Origin: DAITPV01 sp050692555
GTDB taxonomy: Bacteria; Actinomycetota; UBA4738; CALAEC01
Assembly (NCBI GenBank): GCA_050692555.1
Contig: JBOGVS010000014.1
Span: 1 to 64,000 of the forward strand
DNA: 64,000 bases
Reading direction: 5' to 3'
In this document: positions 32,166-39,336 of the stretch, one piece after another
Layout of the letters: each line of letters starts with the position of its first letter
Position numbering within the stretch: the first letter of the stretch is position 1
Notes under the pieces: generated by a model
Told to the model about the DNA's origin: nothing
Database searches by the model: none
Seen by the model: only the letters and a program-made list of their open reading frames with translations
Made by a program: the position numbers and the translations under genes

Positions 32166-33343
32166 TTGAACGCGCGCAGGCCGGTGAGGGCCTCGCCGAG
32201 GATCAGTGTGTGGATCTCGCTGGTCCCCTCGTACGTCAGCACGGACTCCAGGTTGTTCATGTGCCGGATGATCGGGTACTCGAGGGTGATCCCGTTGGCG
32301 CCCAGGATCGTCCTGGCCTCCCGGGCGATGCGGAGGGCCTCTCGCACGTTGTTCAGCTTGCCCACGCTCATGTGCTCCGGGGTGATCCTGCCCTCCTCCT
32401 TCATCCGCCCCAGGTGGAGCGCCAGAAGCGTCCCCTTCGAAAGCTCCAGGGCCATGTTCACCAGCTTCTCCTGGGTGAGCTGGAACGACCCGATCGGCTT
32501 GCCGAACTGCTCCCGGGTGGTGGCGTACTCCAGGGCGGTCTCGTAGCAGGACCTGGCCGCCCCCATGGCCCCCCACATGATCCCGAACCGGGCCTCGTTC
32601 AAGGTGGACAACGGTCCCTTCATCCCGGTCACCCCGGGCAGAACGGCGTCGGATGGGAGGCGGACGTCGTCCATGATCAGCTCGCTGGTGACCGACGCTC
32701 GGAGCGAGATCTTGCGCTCGATGTCCGCGGTGCTGAACCCCGGGGTGTCGGTCGGAACCAGGAAGCCCCGGATCCCCTCGTCGGTCTTGGCCCACACGAT
32801 GGCCAGATCCGCGATCCCTCCGTTGGTGATCCACATCTTGGTCCCCGACAGGACCCACTCGTCTCCATCCGGCTTCGCGGTGGTGCGCATGCTGCTGGGA
32901 TCGCTACCGGAATCCGGTTCGGTGAGCCCGAAACACCCGATCACTTCGCCCCGAGCCATCGGCGGGAGCCACCGCTCCTTCTGCTCCTCCGACCCGAATC
33001 GCCAGATCGGGTACATGCACAGCGACCCCTGCACCGACACCATCGACCGGATCCCGCTGTCGCCGGCCTCCAGCTCCATGATCGTCAGGCCGTAGGCAAC
33101 CGCGCTGGCACCCGCGCAGCCGTATCCGGTGAGGTGCATCCCCAGCCAGCCCATCTCGCCCGCCTCGGGAACGAGCTCCCGAGGGAACTCGCCCTTCTCG
33201 AACCACTCGTCGATGTGGGGCATGATCCGGTCCTGCACCCACCGCCGGACGGCGTCGCGGACCCCTCGCTCCTCGTCTGAGAGAAGAGCATCGACGTCAA
33301 CGGGGTCGAGCGGCTTCAGCTGCTCGCGGCGGCGCTCCGTCAT
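32162..33343 (-). CDS. Glutaryl-CoA dehydrogenase-like acyl-CoA dehydrogenase
   Basis: A 393-residue acyl-CoA dehydrogenase closely resembling glutaryl-CoA dehydrogenase along its length. It has SVQGSLCMYPI (GCDH has SVQSSLVM), CFGLTEPDSGSDPSSM, SGTKMWITNG, RKISLRASVTSELIMDDV, NEARFGIMWGAMGA, ANGITLEYPIIRHMNNLE and the catalytic Glu in YEGTSEIH. It would oxidise and decarboxylate glutaryl-CoA to crotonyl-CoA with EtfAB as acceptor, the final common step of tryptophan, lysine and aromatic breakdown. A TATCGT hexamer (minus strand) ends 7 bases before the ATG. First gene of the operon with crotonase and RidA. Confidence 0.9.
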   Translation of the reverse strand: MTERRREQLKPLDPVDVDALLSDEERGVRDAVRRWVQDRIMPHIDEWFEKGEFPRELVPEAGEMGWLGMHLTGYGCAGASAVAYGLTIMELEAGDSGIRSMVSVQGSLCMYPIWRFGSEEQKERWLPPMARGEVIGCFGLTEPDSGSDPSSMRTTAKPDGDEWVLSGTKMWITNGGIADLAIVWAKTDEGIRGFLVPTDTPGFSTADIERKISLRASVTSELIMDDVRLPSDAVLPGVTGMKGPLSTLNEARFGIMWGAMGAARSCYETALEYATTREQFGKPIGSFQLTQEKLVNMALELSKGTLLALHLGRMKEEGRITPEHMSVGKLNNVREALRIAREARTILGANGITLEYPIIRHMNNLESVLTYEGTSEIHTLILGEALTGLRAFN

Positions 33344-33350
33344 GCCGCTA

Positions 33351-33356
33351 ACGATA
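33351..33356 (-). promoter_or_regulatory. Candidate -10 element for the glutaryl-CoA dehydrogenase operon
   Basis: TATCGT on the minus strand lies 7 bases before the ATG at 33343. A divergent TATGGT for the flavin monooxygenase lies at 33379-33384, so both promoters share about 50 bases. Confidence 0.4.
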
Positions 33357-33378
33357 GCGGAGCCGATCTGCGGACGGC

Positions 33379-33384
33379 TATGGT
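33379..33384 (+). promoter_or_regulatory. Candidate -10 element for the flavin monooxygenase gene
   Basis: TATGGT lies 8 bases before the GTG at 33393, with no ribosome binding site. Confidence 0.4.
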
Positions 33385-33392
33385 TGGGCGCG

Positions 33393-34577
33393 GTGACTCG
33401 CACCGAGACCGAGGTCCTGGTGGTGGGAGGCGGCCCGGCGGGGCTGGCCGCCGGCGCCATGCTCCGCAAGCGAGGGATCGGTGCCCTGATCGTCGACCGG
33501 GCACCTCGGGTGGGCGACAGCTGGCGGAAGCACTACGACCGGCTGCACCTTCACACCGTCCGGTGGCTGTCGGATCTCCCCGGCCTGCCGATCCCTCGCC
33601 GGGAGGGGAAGTGGGTCAGTCGTGACGGCGTGGTCCGGTACCTCGAGACCTACGCGGATCACCATTCCCTCCCCATCCGTCTTCGAACGGAGGTGCGGAG
33701 GCTCGACAGGGTCGATGGAGCGTGGTCGGCGCAGACCGGCGACGGCCAGATCCTGGCAAACAGCGTCGTGGTGGCCACCGGGTACAATCGCCGGCCTCGC
33801 ATCCCCTCGTGGCCGGGTACGGAGAGCTTCGCCGGGGAGCTTCTTCATTCCAGCCACTACCGGAACCCCCAGCCCTACGCGGGCCGGGACGTCCTGGTGG
33901 TGGGCACGGGGAACTCGGGGGCGGAGATCGCCGTCGATCTGGTGGAGGGCGGCGCCCGAGACGTGGCCATCTCGGTGCGGACCCCGCCGAACATCCTCCG
34001 TCGGGACGTCGGCGGGCTCCCCTCCCAGGTGCTCGGGGTCCTCATGCGACCCCTTCCCCCGCGGCTCGTCGACGTGATGTCGAGGGCGGCCCGGAGGCTG
34101 ACGGTCGGCGACCTCCGGCCCTACGGCTTGCCCTCGCCACCGCGAGGCATGTACACGCGGCTGAAGGACGACGACATCGTCCCCATCCTCGACGTGGGGT
34201 TGATCGGGCTCCTCAAGGCCCGGAGGGTGAGGGTGGTGCAGGCCGTTGAAGGCTTCGAGGGCCCCGAGGTGATCGTGGGCGGCGGGAAGCGGCTCCGCCC
34301 AGACGCCGTGATCGCGGCCACCGGATTCGAGCGCGCGCTCGAGGAGCTGGTCGGCCACCTCGGCGTGCTCGGCCGCCACGGACGGCCGGTGGCCCACGGC
34401 GCGGTCACCCATCCGCACGCGCCGGGCCTGTACTTCATCGGCTACTCCAACCCGCTCAGCGGGAACCTTCGAGAGCTGGGGATCGACGCACGGCGGATCG
34501 CCAGGGCCGTGCACGCATCCCGTGGCCGGGCCCGGCCGGACGAGGGTCGCTCGACCTATGCGCCCGGCGCCCGGTAG
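33393..34577 (+). CDS. Flavin-containing monooxygenase (FMO/YUCCA-like)
   Basis: A 394-residue class B flavin monooxygenase. The FAD motif is VVGGGPAGLAAG, the FMO signature is FAGELLHSSHYRN (matches FxGxxxHxxxY), the NADPH motif is VVGTGNSGAEIA and ATG-Y is VVATGYNRR. The order and spacing (about 390 residues) resemble plant YUCCA-type enzymes and bacterial relatives that act on indole-3-pyruvate or related acids. It overlaps the tail of the convergent GYD gene by 22 bases. Substrate is unknown; the tryptophan-related neighbourhood makes an indolic substrate possible. Confidence 0.85.
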   Translation: MTRTETEVLVVGGGPAGLAAGAMLRKRGIGALIVDRAPRVGDSWRKHYDRLHLHTVRWLSDLPGLPIPRREGKWVSRDGVVRYLETYADHHSLPIRLRTEVRRLDRVDGAWSAQTGDGQILANSVVVATGYNRRPRIPSWPGTESFAGELLHSSHYRNPQPYAGRDVLVVGTGNSGAEIAVDLVEGGARDVAISVRTPPNILRRDVGGLPSQVLGVLMRPLPPRLVDVMSRAARRLTVGDLRPYGLPSPPRGMYTRLKDDDIVPILDVGLIGLLKARRVRVVQAVEGFEGPEVIVGGGKRLRPDAVIAATGFERALEELVGHLGVLGRHGRPVAHGAVTHPHAPGLYFIGYSNPLSGNLRELGIDARRIARAVHASRGRARPDEGRSTYAPGAR

Positions 34578-34876
34578 TCCATGGACCGCTTCGTAGCTTC
34601 GTCGATCTCCTCTGGGGTCAGGAGCACGACCGTCTTCACCCTGGCGGCTCCCGCAGCGCCGACCGTGATGCTCACGGATGCGGCGGACACGTTGTCCGGC
34701 AAGTCGACGATGCAGTACACGTCGTCATCGCCGAACGCGAAGTAGAAGGCCTCCAGCGAGCCACCCAGCCCCCCGACCACCTTCTCCACCGCCTTCCGGC
34801 GGCCGGTCCCGCCTTCCTTGGCCAATCCCTTGACGCCCTCATGCGTGTACGACACCTGCCACAGATACCGAGCCAT
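34556..34876 (-). CDS. GYD-domain protein
   Basis: A 106-residue GYD-family protein (MARYLWQVSYTHEGVKGL start; FAFGDDDVYCIVDLPDN in the position of the GxYD loop). A GAGAGGAG ribosome site precedes the ATG. It follows trpB2 by 35 bases in the same direction. It is a paralogue of the protein at 15260-15547, which lies beside serA, so both copies sit near serine-metabolising PLP enzymes. No biochemical role is established. Confidence 0.83.
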   Translation of the reverse strand: MARYLWQVSYTHEGVKGLAKEGGTGRRKAVEKVVGGLGGSLEAFYFAFGDDDVYCIVDLPDNVSAASVSITVGAAGAARVKTVVLLTPEEIDEATKRSMDYRAPGA

Positions 34877-34911
34877 CCGTTCTCCTCTCTCTTGGACCCG
34901 AGGGGCGTCTC

Positions 34912-36291
34912 CTACCCGGGGATGGGCACGTCGGGGATGCTCCTCAGCCCTTCCTCCAGGCGGGCGTCCTCGTACTCCACCTCGGGCAGGCGACCGTTGA
35001 GGTAGTCGTCGTAGGCCTGCATGTCGAAGAAGCCGTGGCCGGACAGGTTGAACAGGATGACCCGTTCCTCGCCGGCCTCCTTCGCCGCATCTGCCTCCTC
35101 GATGACGGCCCGGATGGCGTGCGCCGGCTCCGGCCCGGGGATGATCCCCTGCGTCTGCGCGAAGCGTATGGCGGCCTCGAAGATCTCGTTCTGTGTGTAC
35201 GCCCGGGCCTCCATGTGCCCGTCCTTCACCAAACCGGAAAGTGAGGGGGCATCCCCGTGATACCGCAGCCCCCCGGCGTGCACCGGGGCCGGCACGAATG
35301 TGTGGCCCAGGGTGTACATCGGAAGCAGCGGGGTCATCTGGCCGGTGTCGCCGAAGTCGTAGGCGAACTTGCCCTTGGTGAGGGTGGGGCACGCCGCCGG
35401 CTCGCAGGCGACGAACCGGCTCTGACGCTCGCCCCGTAGCCGCTGGCCCATGAAGGGATAGCTGAACCCGGCGTAGTTGGACCCGCCGCCCACGCACCCG
35501 ATGATCACGTCCGGGTCCTCACCGGTCATCTCCATCTGCTTCTGGGTCTCCAGACCCACTACGGTCTGGTGCAGAAGCACGTGGTTGAGCACGCTCCCCA
35601 GCGAGTACTTGGTGTCCTCGTTCTGGGCGGCCACCTCGATGGCCTCGCTGATGGCGATGCCCAGGGAGCCCGGCGAGTCGGGATCTCCCTCCAGGATGTT
35701 CTTCCCGGCCTCCGTGGTCGAGGTGGGAGAGGGCCGGACCTCCGCGCCGAAGGTCTCCATGAACACTCGCCGATACGGCTTCTGCTCGTACGAGGCCCTG
35801 ACCATGAACACCAGGCAGTCCAGGTCGAAGAACCGGCAGGCCATCGATAGGGCCGAGCCCCACTGACCGGCGCCGGTCTCGGTGGTGATCCGCTTGGTCC
35901 CGGCCTCCTTGTTGTAGAAGGCCTGGGCCACCGCGGTGTTGGGCTTGTGGGAGCCGGCCGGAGAGACCCCCTCGTACTTGAAGTAGATGTGCGCAGGGGT
36001 GTCGAGCGACTGCTCCAGCCGCCTGGCCCGCATCAGCGGCGTGGGCCTCCACATGCGGTACACGTCGAGCACCGGGCCGGGGATGTCGATCCACTGGTCG
36101 GTGGAGACCTCCTGCATGATCAGCGCCTCGGGGAACAGTGGCGCCAAGAGGTCCGGGGTGACCGGCTCCTTGGTCCCCGGGTGGAGCGGTGGAAGCGGCT
36201 GTCCGCCGGCTCCCACGATGTCCGGCATGATGTTGTACCAGGCCGAAGGGAGCTCTTCGGTAGAGAGATTGAACTGCACGGGGTCGGCCAC
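34912..36291 (-). CDS. TrpB2-type tryptophan synthase beta chain
   Basis: A PLP enzyme that joins indole and serine to tryptophan, or a related beta-substitution. At 459 residues it is the long TrpB2 form, with PLP lysine K116 (AGSHKPNTA), the TrpB glutamate loop ETGAGQWG, CVGGGSNYAG and ATG-like NLSGHGFFD at the C terminus. There is no trpA or trpB1 nearby; TrpB2 proteins often lack the TrpA-binding features and work alone. Located inside a tryptophan-degradation block it could salvage indole or act on a different substrate. GTG start with GGAAGGAGG upstream; followed by a GYD gene. Confidence 0.92.
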   Translation of the reverse strand: MADPVQFNLSTEELPSAWYNIMPDIVGAGGQPLPPLHPGTKEPVTPDLLAPLFPEALIMQEVSTDQWIDIPGPVLDVYRMWRPTPLMRARRLEQSLDTPAHIYFKYEGVSPAGSHKPNTAVAQAFYNKEAGTKRITTETGAGQWGSALSMACRFFDLDCLVFMVRASYEQKPYRRVFMETFGAEVRPSPTSTTEAGKNILEGDPDSPGSLGIAISEAIEVAAQNEDTKYSLGSVLNHVLLHQTVVGLETQKQMEMTGEDPDVIIGCVGGGSNYAGFSYPFMGQRLRGERQSRFVACEPAACPTLTKGKFAYDFGDTGQMTPLLPMYTLGHTFVPAPVHAGGLRYHGDAPSLSGLVKDGHMEARAYTQNEIFEAAIRFAQTQGIIPGPEPAHAIRAVIEEADAAKEAGEERVILFNLSGHGFFDMQAYDDYLNGRLPEVEYEDARLEEGLRSIPDVPIPG

Positions 36292-36333
36292 GAGAGCCTC
36301 CTTCCTGGTCGGGGAACCTCCAGGCTCTGGGGG

Positions 36334-36339
36334 TATAGT
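36334..36339 (+). promoter_or_regulatory. Candidate -10 element for the short-chain dehydrogenase operon
   Basis: TATAGT lies 6 bases before the ATG at 36346 with no ribosome binding site, indicating leaderless transcription. Confidence 0.5.
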
Positions 36340-36345
36340 CGCGCC

Positions 36346-37173
36346 ATGGACCTTCGAGAGGCAAGCGTGGTGCTCACCGGAGGGTCCCGGGGCGTCGGCC
36401 CCTACATCGCCCGTGCGCTGCTGTCACGCGGGGCCCGGGTGACGCTGGCGGCCCGCTCCGCCCCCGACCTCGAGCGAGCGCGAGGTGACCTCGACTCCAA
36501 TCGGGTGGCCACCGTGGCCGGCGACGTGGCCAACGAGGACGACCGGGCGGCGATCCTGGCGGACGCCGAGGCGGCGTTCGGACCGGTCGACGTCTTGATC
36601 AACTACGCGGGCATCGAGTTCATCCGGCCGTTCACCGACTACACGGCCGAGGAGATCCGCGGGACCATCGAGGTCAACCTGGAGGCCGCGCTCCAGCTCT
36701 GCCTGCTGGCTCTCCCGGGGATGCTGCAACGCGGGCGCGGCCACGTGGTCAATGTGTCGTCGCTGGCGGGGAAGGCCGCGGTTCCTTTCAACACCGTGTA
36801 CGCCGCCACCAAGTACGGCCTGGTGGGGTTCACGTACTCGCTGCGAGCGGAGCTGCACGGAACGGGGGTGGGGGCGTCGGTGGTGTGCCCGGGATTCGTG
36901 TCGGAGGCGGGGATGTTCGCCGACCGGCACTTCCCCACGGTCCCCAAGGGCACGGGCACCGGGACCACTCCCCGGGCGGTGGCTTCGGCGGTGGTACGGG
37001 CCATCGAGCGGAACAAGCCCGACATCGTGGTTTCGGGGCTGCTCCCCAAGATCTCCGACGTGGCCTTCGCAGTGTCGCCGTCGCTGGCCGACGCCGTCGC
37101 CCGGCGCTCCGGGGCCTACGAGCTCCAGCGACGGGAGGCCGAGGTCCAGACCCAGCAACGGGAGACCACGTGA
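36346..37173 (+). CDS. Short-chain dehydrogenase/reductase
   Basis: A 275-residue classical SDR. The NAD(P) motif is TGGSRGVG (11-18), NYAG at 87-90, and the catalytic residues are S138/S139, Y152 and K156 (YAATK). The acidic residue after beta-2 is not clear (AARSAP), which suggests NADP use. The tail is charged and possibly disordered. It is the first gene of a three-gene operon with two small membrane proteins (GTGA overlap with the next). Substrate unknown. Confidence 0.9.
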   Translation: MDLREASVVLTGGSRGVGPYIARALLSRGARVTLAARSAPDLERARGDLDSNRVATVAGDVANEDDRAAILADAEAAFGPVDVLINYAGIEFIRPFTDYTAEEIRGTIEVNLEAALQLCLLALPGMLQRGRGHVVNVSSLAGKAAVPFNTVYAATKYGLVGFTYSLRAELHGTGVGASVVCPGFVSEAGMFADRHFPTVPKGTGTGTTPRAVASAVVRAIERNKPDIVVSGLLPKISDVAFAVSPSLADAVARRSGAYELQRREAEVQTQQRETT

Positions 37174-37415
37174 TCGCCGTGCTGCTCAGGCTGGCAGTCC
37201 CGGTGGCGGTGGTGATCCTGTTCGTGTACGCGCTGGTCGATGCCATCAAGGTTCCGGACGATTCGATGTATCGGGCCGGAAACAAGCTGATCTGGGTGCT
37301 GGTGATCCTGTTGGTACCGGTGGTGATCGGTCCCCTGATCTACCTCACCGTGGGACGACCGCTCTCCGAGCGCAGTCCTCGTCGCCGCCAGCTGCCGCCC
37401 GACGACATCATCTGA
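37170..37415 (+). CDS. PLDc_N-like two-helix membrane protein (copy 1)
   Basis: An 81-residue protein with two transmembrane helices around VYALVDAIKVPDDSMYRAGNK, the pattern of the phospholipase D-nuclease N-terminal (PLDc_N) membrane module. The GTG start overlaps the SDR stop as GTGA. The next gene is a related copy; they share aligned residues VDA..VP.D.MYR.G.K..W and the IGP..Y...GRP end. Function unknown. Confidence 0.78.
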   Translation: MIAVLLRLAVPVAVVILFVYALVDAIKVPDDSMYRAGNKLIWVLVILLVPVVIGPLIYLTVGRPLSERSPRRRQLPPDDII

Positions 37416-37888
37416 TGAACCAGATCGGCCCAGAGAGCGTCGGTCCGTTCATCGCCATTTTCATCTTCGCGTTCGTGTTCGGGATCGGCGCCCTGGTGCT
37501 CATGATCGTGGCGCTGGTCGACGCCGCCCGGGTTCCTCACGACGCCATGTACCGTACCGGAACGAAGGTGATGTGGATCCTCCTGATCATCTTCGTGGGG
37601 ATCATCGGCCCGATCCTGTACTTCGCCATCGGGCGGCCGACCAAGGAGGTGCGGGAGGGAGCTCTTACGGGAGTGGGTCCTTACGCCGGAGCGGTGTCCA
37701 TCGACTATCGAGGGGCTCGCTATTCGCTGGGCCGCACGGCCGTCGCCTACGTGATCTGGGACGGCGCTGCCGGCGGGGTCCCCATCCGCACGTTTCCGCT
37801 CACCGCCGAGGGGTGGTCCCAGGCCTGGACCGCGTACTACCAGGAGCTGGAAGGACCACCGCCACCGGCACCCCCGGCCCCCGGCTAG
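37415..37888 (+). CDS. PLDc_N-like membrane protein with C-terminal extension (copy 2)
   Basis: A 157-residue protein: two TM helices (about 10-32 and 50-70) in the same PLDc_N-like module as the previous gene, then a soluble region (75-157) ending in a Pro-rich tail (EGPPPPAPPAPG). The ATG shares one base with the previous stop (TGATG). The pair looks like a tandem duplication. Its stop overlaps the convergent gatB stop through CTAG. Confidence 0.78.
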   Translation: MNQIGPESVGPFIAIFIFAFVFGIGALVLMIVALVDAARVPHDAMYRTGTKVMWILLIIFVGIIGPILYFAIGRPTKEVREGALTGVGPYAGAVSIDYRGARYSLGRTAVAYVIWDGAAGGVPIRTFPLTAEGWSQAWTAYYQELEGPPPPAPPAPG

Positions 37889-39336
37889 CCCGACAGCCGC
37901 TCGCGGAGCAGGCGCTGGGCTTCCTGGGGGTTGGCCGCGCCCTTGGTCTTCTTCATCACCTGGCCGACCAGGAAGCCGATGGCCCCCTCCTTGCCACCGC
38001 GGAACTGCTCGGCAGGGCCGGGGTTCTCCATGATCACGTCGTCGACGATCGCTCCGAGCGCCGACTCGTCGGAGATCTGGGCCAGGCCCAGGCGCTCCAC
38101 GGCGTCCTCGATCCCGGCCCCCGAAGCGACGGCCTCGGCCAACGCCCGCTTGGCCCCGGCGGTAGAGATCGTGCCGTCCGCCACCAGCCGGGAGAGATCT
38201 GCCACGTGGGAGGGGGTTACCTTCGACTCCCCCAAGGAGGTGGCCGCTTCGCGCAACAGCCCGGCCAGGTCGCCGGTCATCCAGTTGGCCGCGCCCCGAG
38301 GCTCGGCACCCAGCGACACGGCCTCCTCGTAGAACGCCGCCCCGTCCAGGGAGCCGACCAGGATCCGAGCGGTGGCGGGCTCCAGCCCGTACTCCTCGGC
38401 GAACCGCGCCTGCCGGGCCGCGGGCAGCTCGGGGAGCTCGGCCCGAAGCTTCTCTATCCACTCCGGGTCGGGCTCGACCGGCGACAGGTCGGGCTCCGGG
38501 AAGTACCGGTAGTCGAACGCGTACTCCTTCGACCGCAGCGGAAGCGTCACGCCCTGCCCCTCGTCCCAGTGACGGGTCTCCTGCACCAGAGCCTCGCCAC
38601 GATCCAGGGCCTCGCGCTGCCGCTCGGCTTCGTACCGGACCGCCCGTTCCACGCTGCGGATGGAGTTCATGTTCTTGACCTCGACCTTGACGCCGTACTC
38701 GGGGTTCCCGCGAGGCCGCACCGATACGTTCGCGTCGCAGCGTAGCGATCCCTCCTCCATCCGCACGTCCGAGACCCCCAGGGCCTCCAGCAGCGCTCGC
38801 AGCTCCTGGAGGTACGCCCGGGCCTCCTCCGAGGAGCGGATGTCGGGCTCGGAGACCACTTCGACCAGCGGCACCCCCGCCCGGTTGTAGTCCTCCAGGG
38901 CGTACTCGGCCTCGGCGATACGTCCGGTGGCCCCGGCGTGCACCGTCTTTCCGGTGTCCTCCTCCAGGTGGACGCGGTTCATCTGGATCGACCGAACCTC
39001 GCCGTCCACCTCCACGTCGAGATGGCCGCCGGTGCTGATGGGAAGGTCGTACTGGCTGATCTGGTAGTTCTTGGGCATGTCCGGATAGAAGTAGTTCTTC
39101 CGGTGGAACAGGGACCGCGGCGCGATCTCGCCGTCCAGGGCCAGGGCGATCTTCATGGTGCCCTCGATCGCCTGCCGGTTGGGAACCGGGAGGGTCCCCG
39201 GGTGCCCCAGGCACACCGGACAGGTGCGGGTGTTGGGCTCACCGCCGAACGCGTTCGGACAGCCGCAGAACATCTTGGAACGCGTGGACAGCTCCACGTG
39301 GCACTCCAGCCCGATGACCGTCTCGTAGTCGGTCAC
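37885..39336 (-). CDS. gatB: Aspartyl/glutamyl-tRNA amidotransferase subunit B
   Basis: The 483-residue kinase/tRNA-binding subunit of GatCAB, which phosphorylates and then amidates Glu-tRNA(Gln) and/or Asp-tRNA(Asn). The start VIGLECHVEL and CGCPNAFGGEPNTRTCPVC zinc-binding region are intact, as are YEDYN, NSIRSVERAVRYE and the C-terminal YqeY-like tail with FLVGQVMKKTKGAANP. GTG start with GTGA overlap of gatA. Last gene of the operon. Confidence 0.97.
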   Translation of the reverse strand: MTDYETVIGLECHVELSTRSKMFCGCPNAFGGEPNTRTCPVCLGHPGTLPVPNRQAIEGTMKIALALDGEIAPRSLFHRKNYFYPDMPKNYQISQYDLPISTGGHLDVEVDGEVRSIQMNRVHLEEDTGKTVHAGATGRIAEAEYALEDYNRAGVPLVEVVSEPDIRSSEEARAYLQELRALLEALGVSDVRMEEGSLRCDANVSVRPRGNPEYGVKVEVKNMNSIRSVERAVRYEAERQREALDRGEALVQETRHWDEGQGVTLPLRSKEYAFDYRYFPEPDLSPVEPDPEWIEKLRAELPELPAARQARFAEEYGLEPATARILVGSLDGAAFYEEAVSLGAEPRGAANWMTGDLAGLLREAATSLGESKVTPSHVADLSRLVADGTISTAGAKRALAEAVASGAGIEDAVERLGLAQISDESALGAIVDDVIMENPGPAEQFRGGKEGAIGFLVGQVMKKTKGAANPQEAQRLLRERLSG

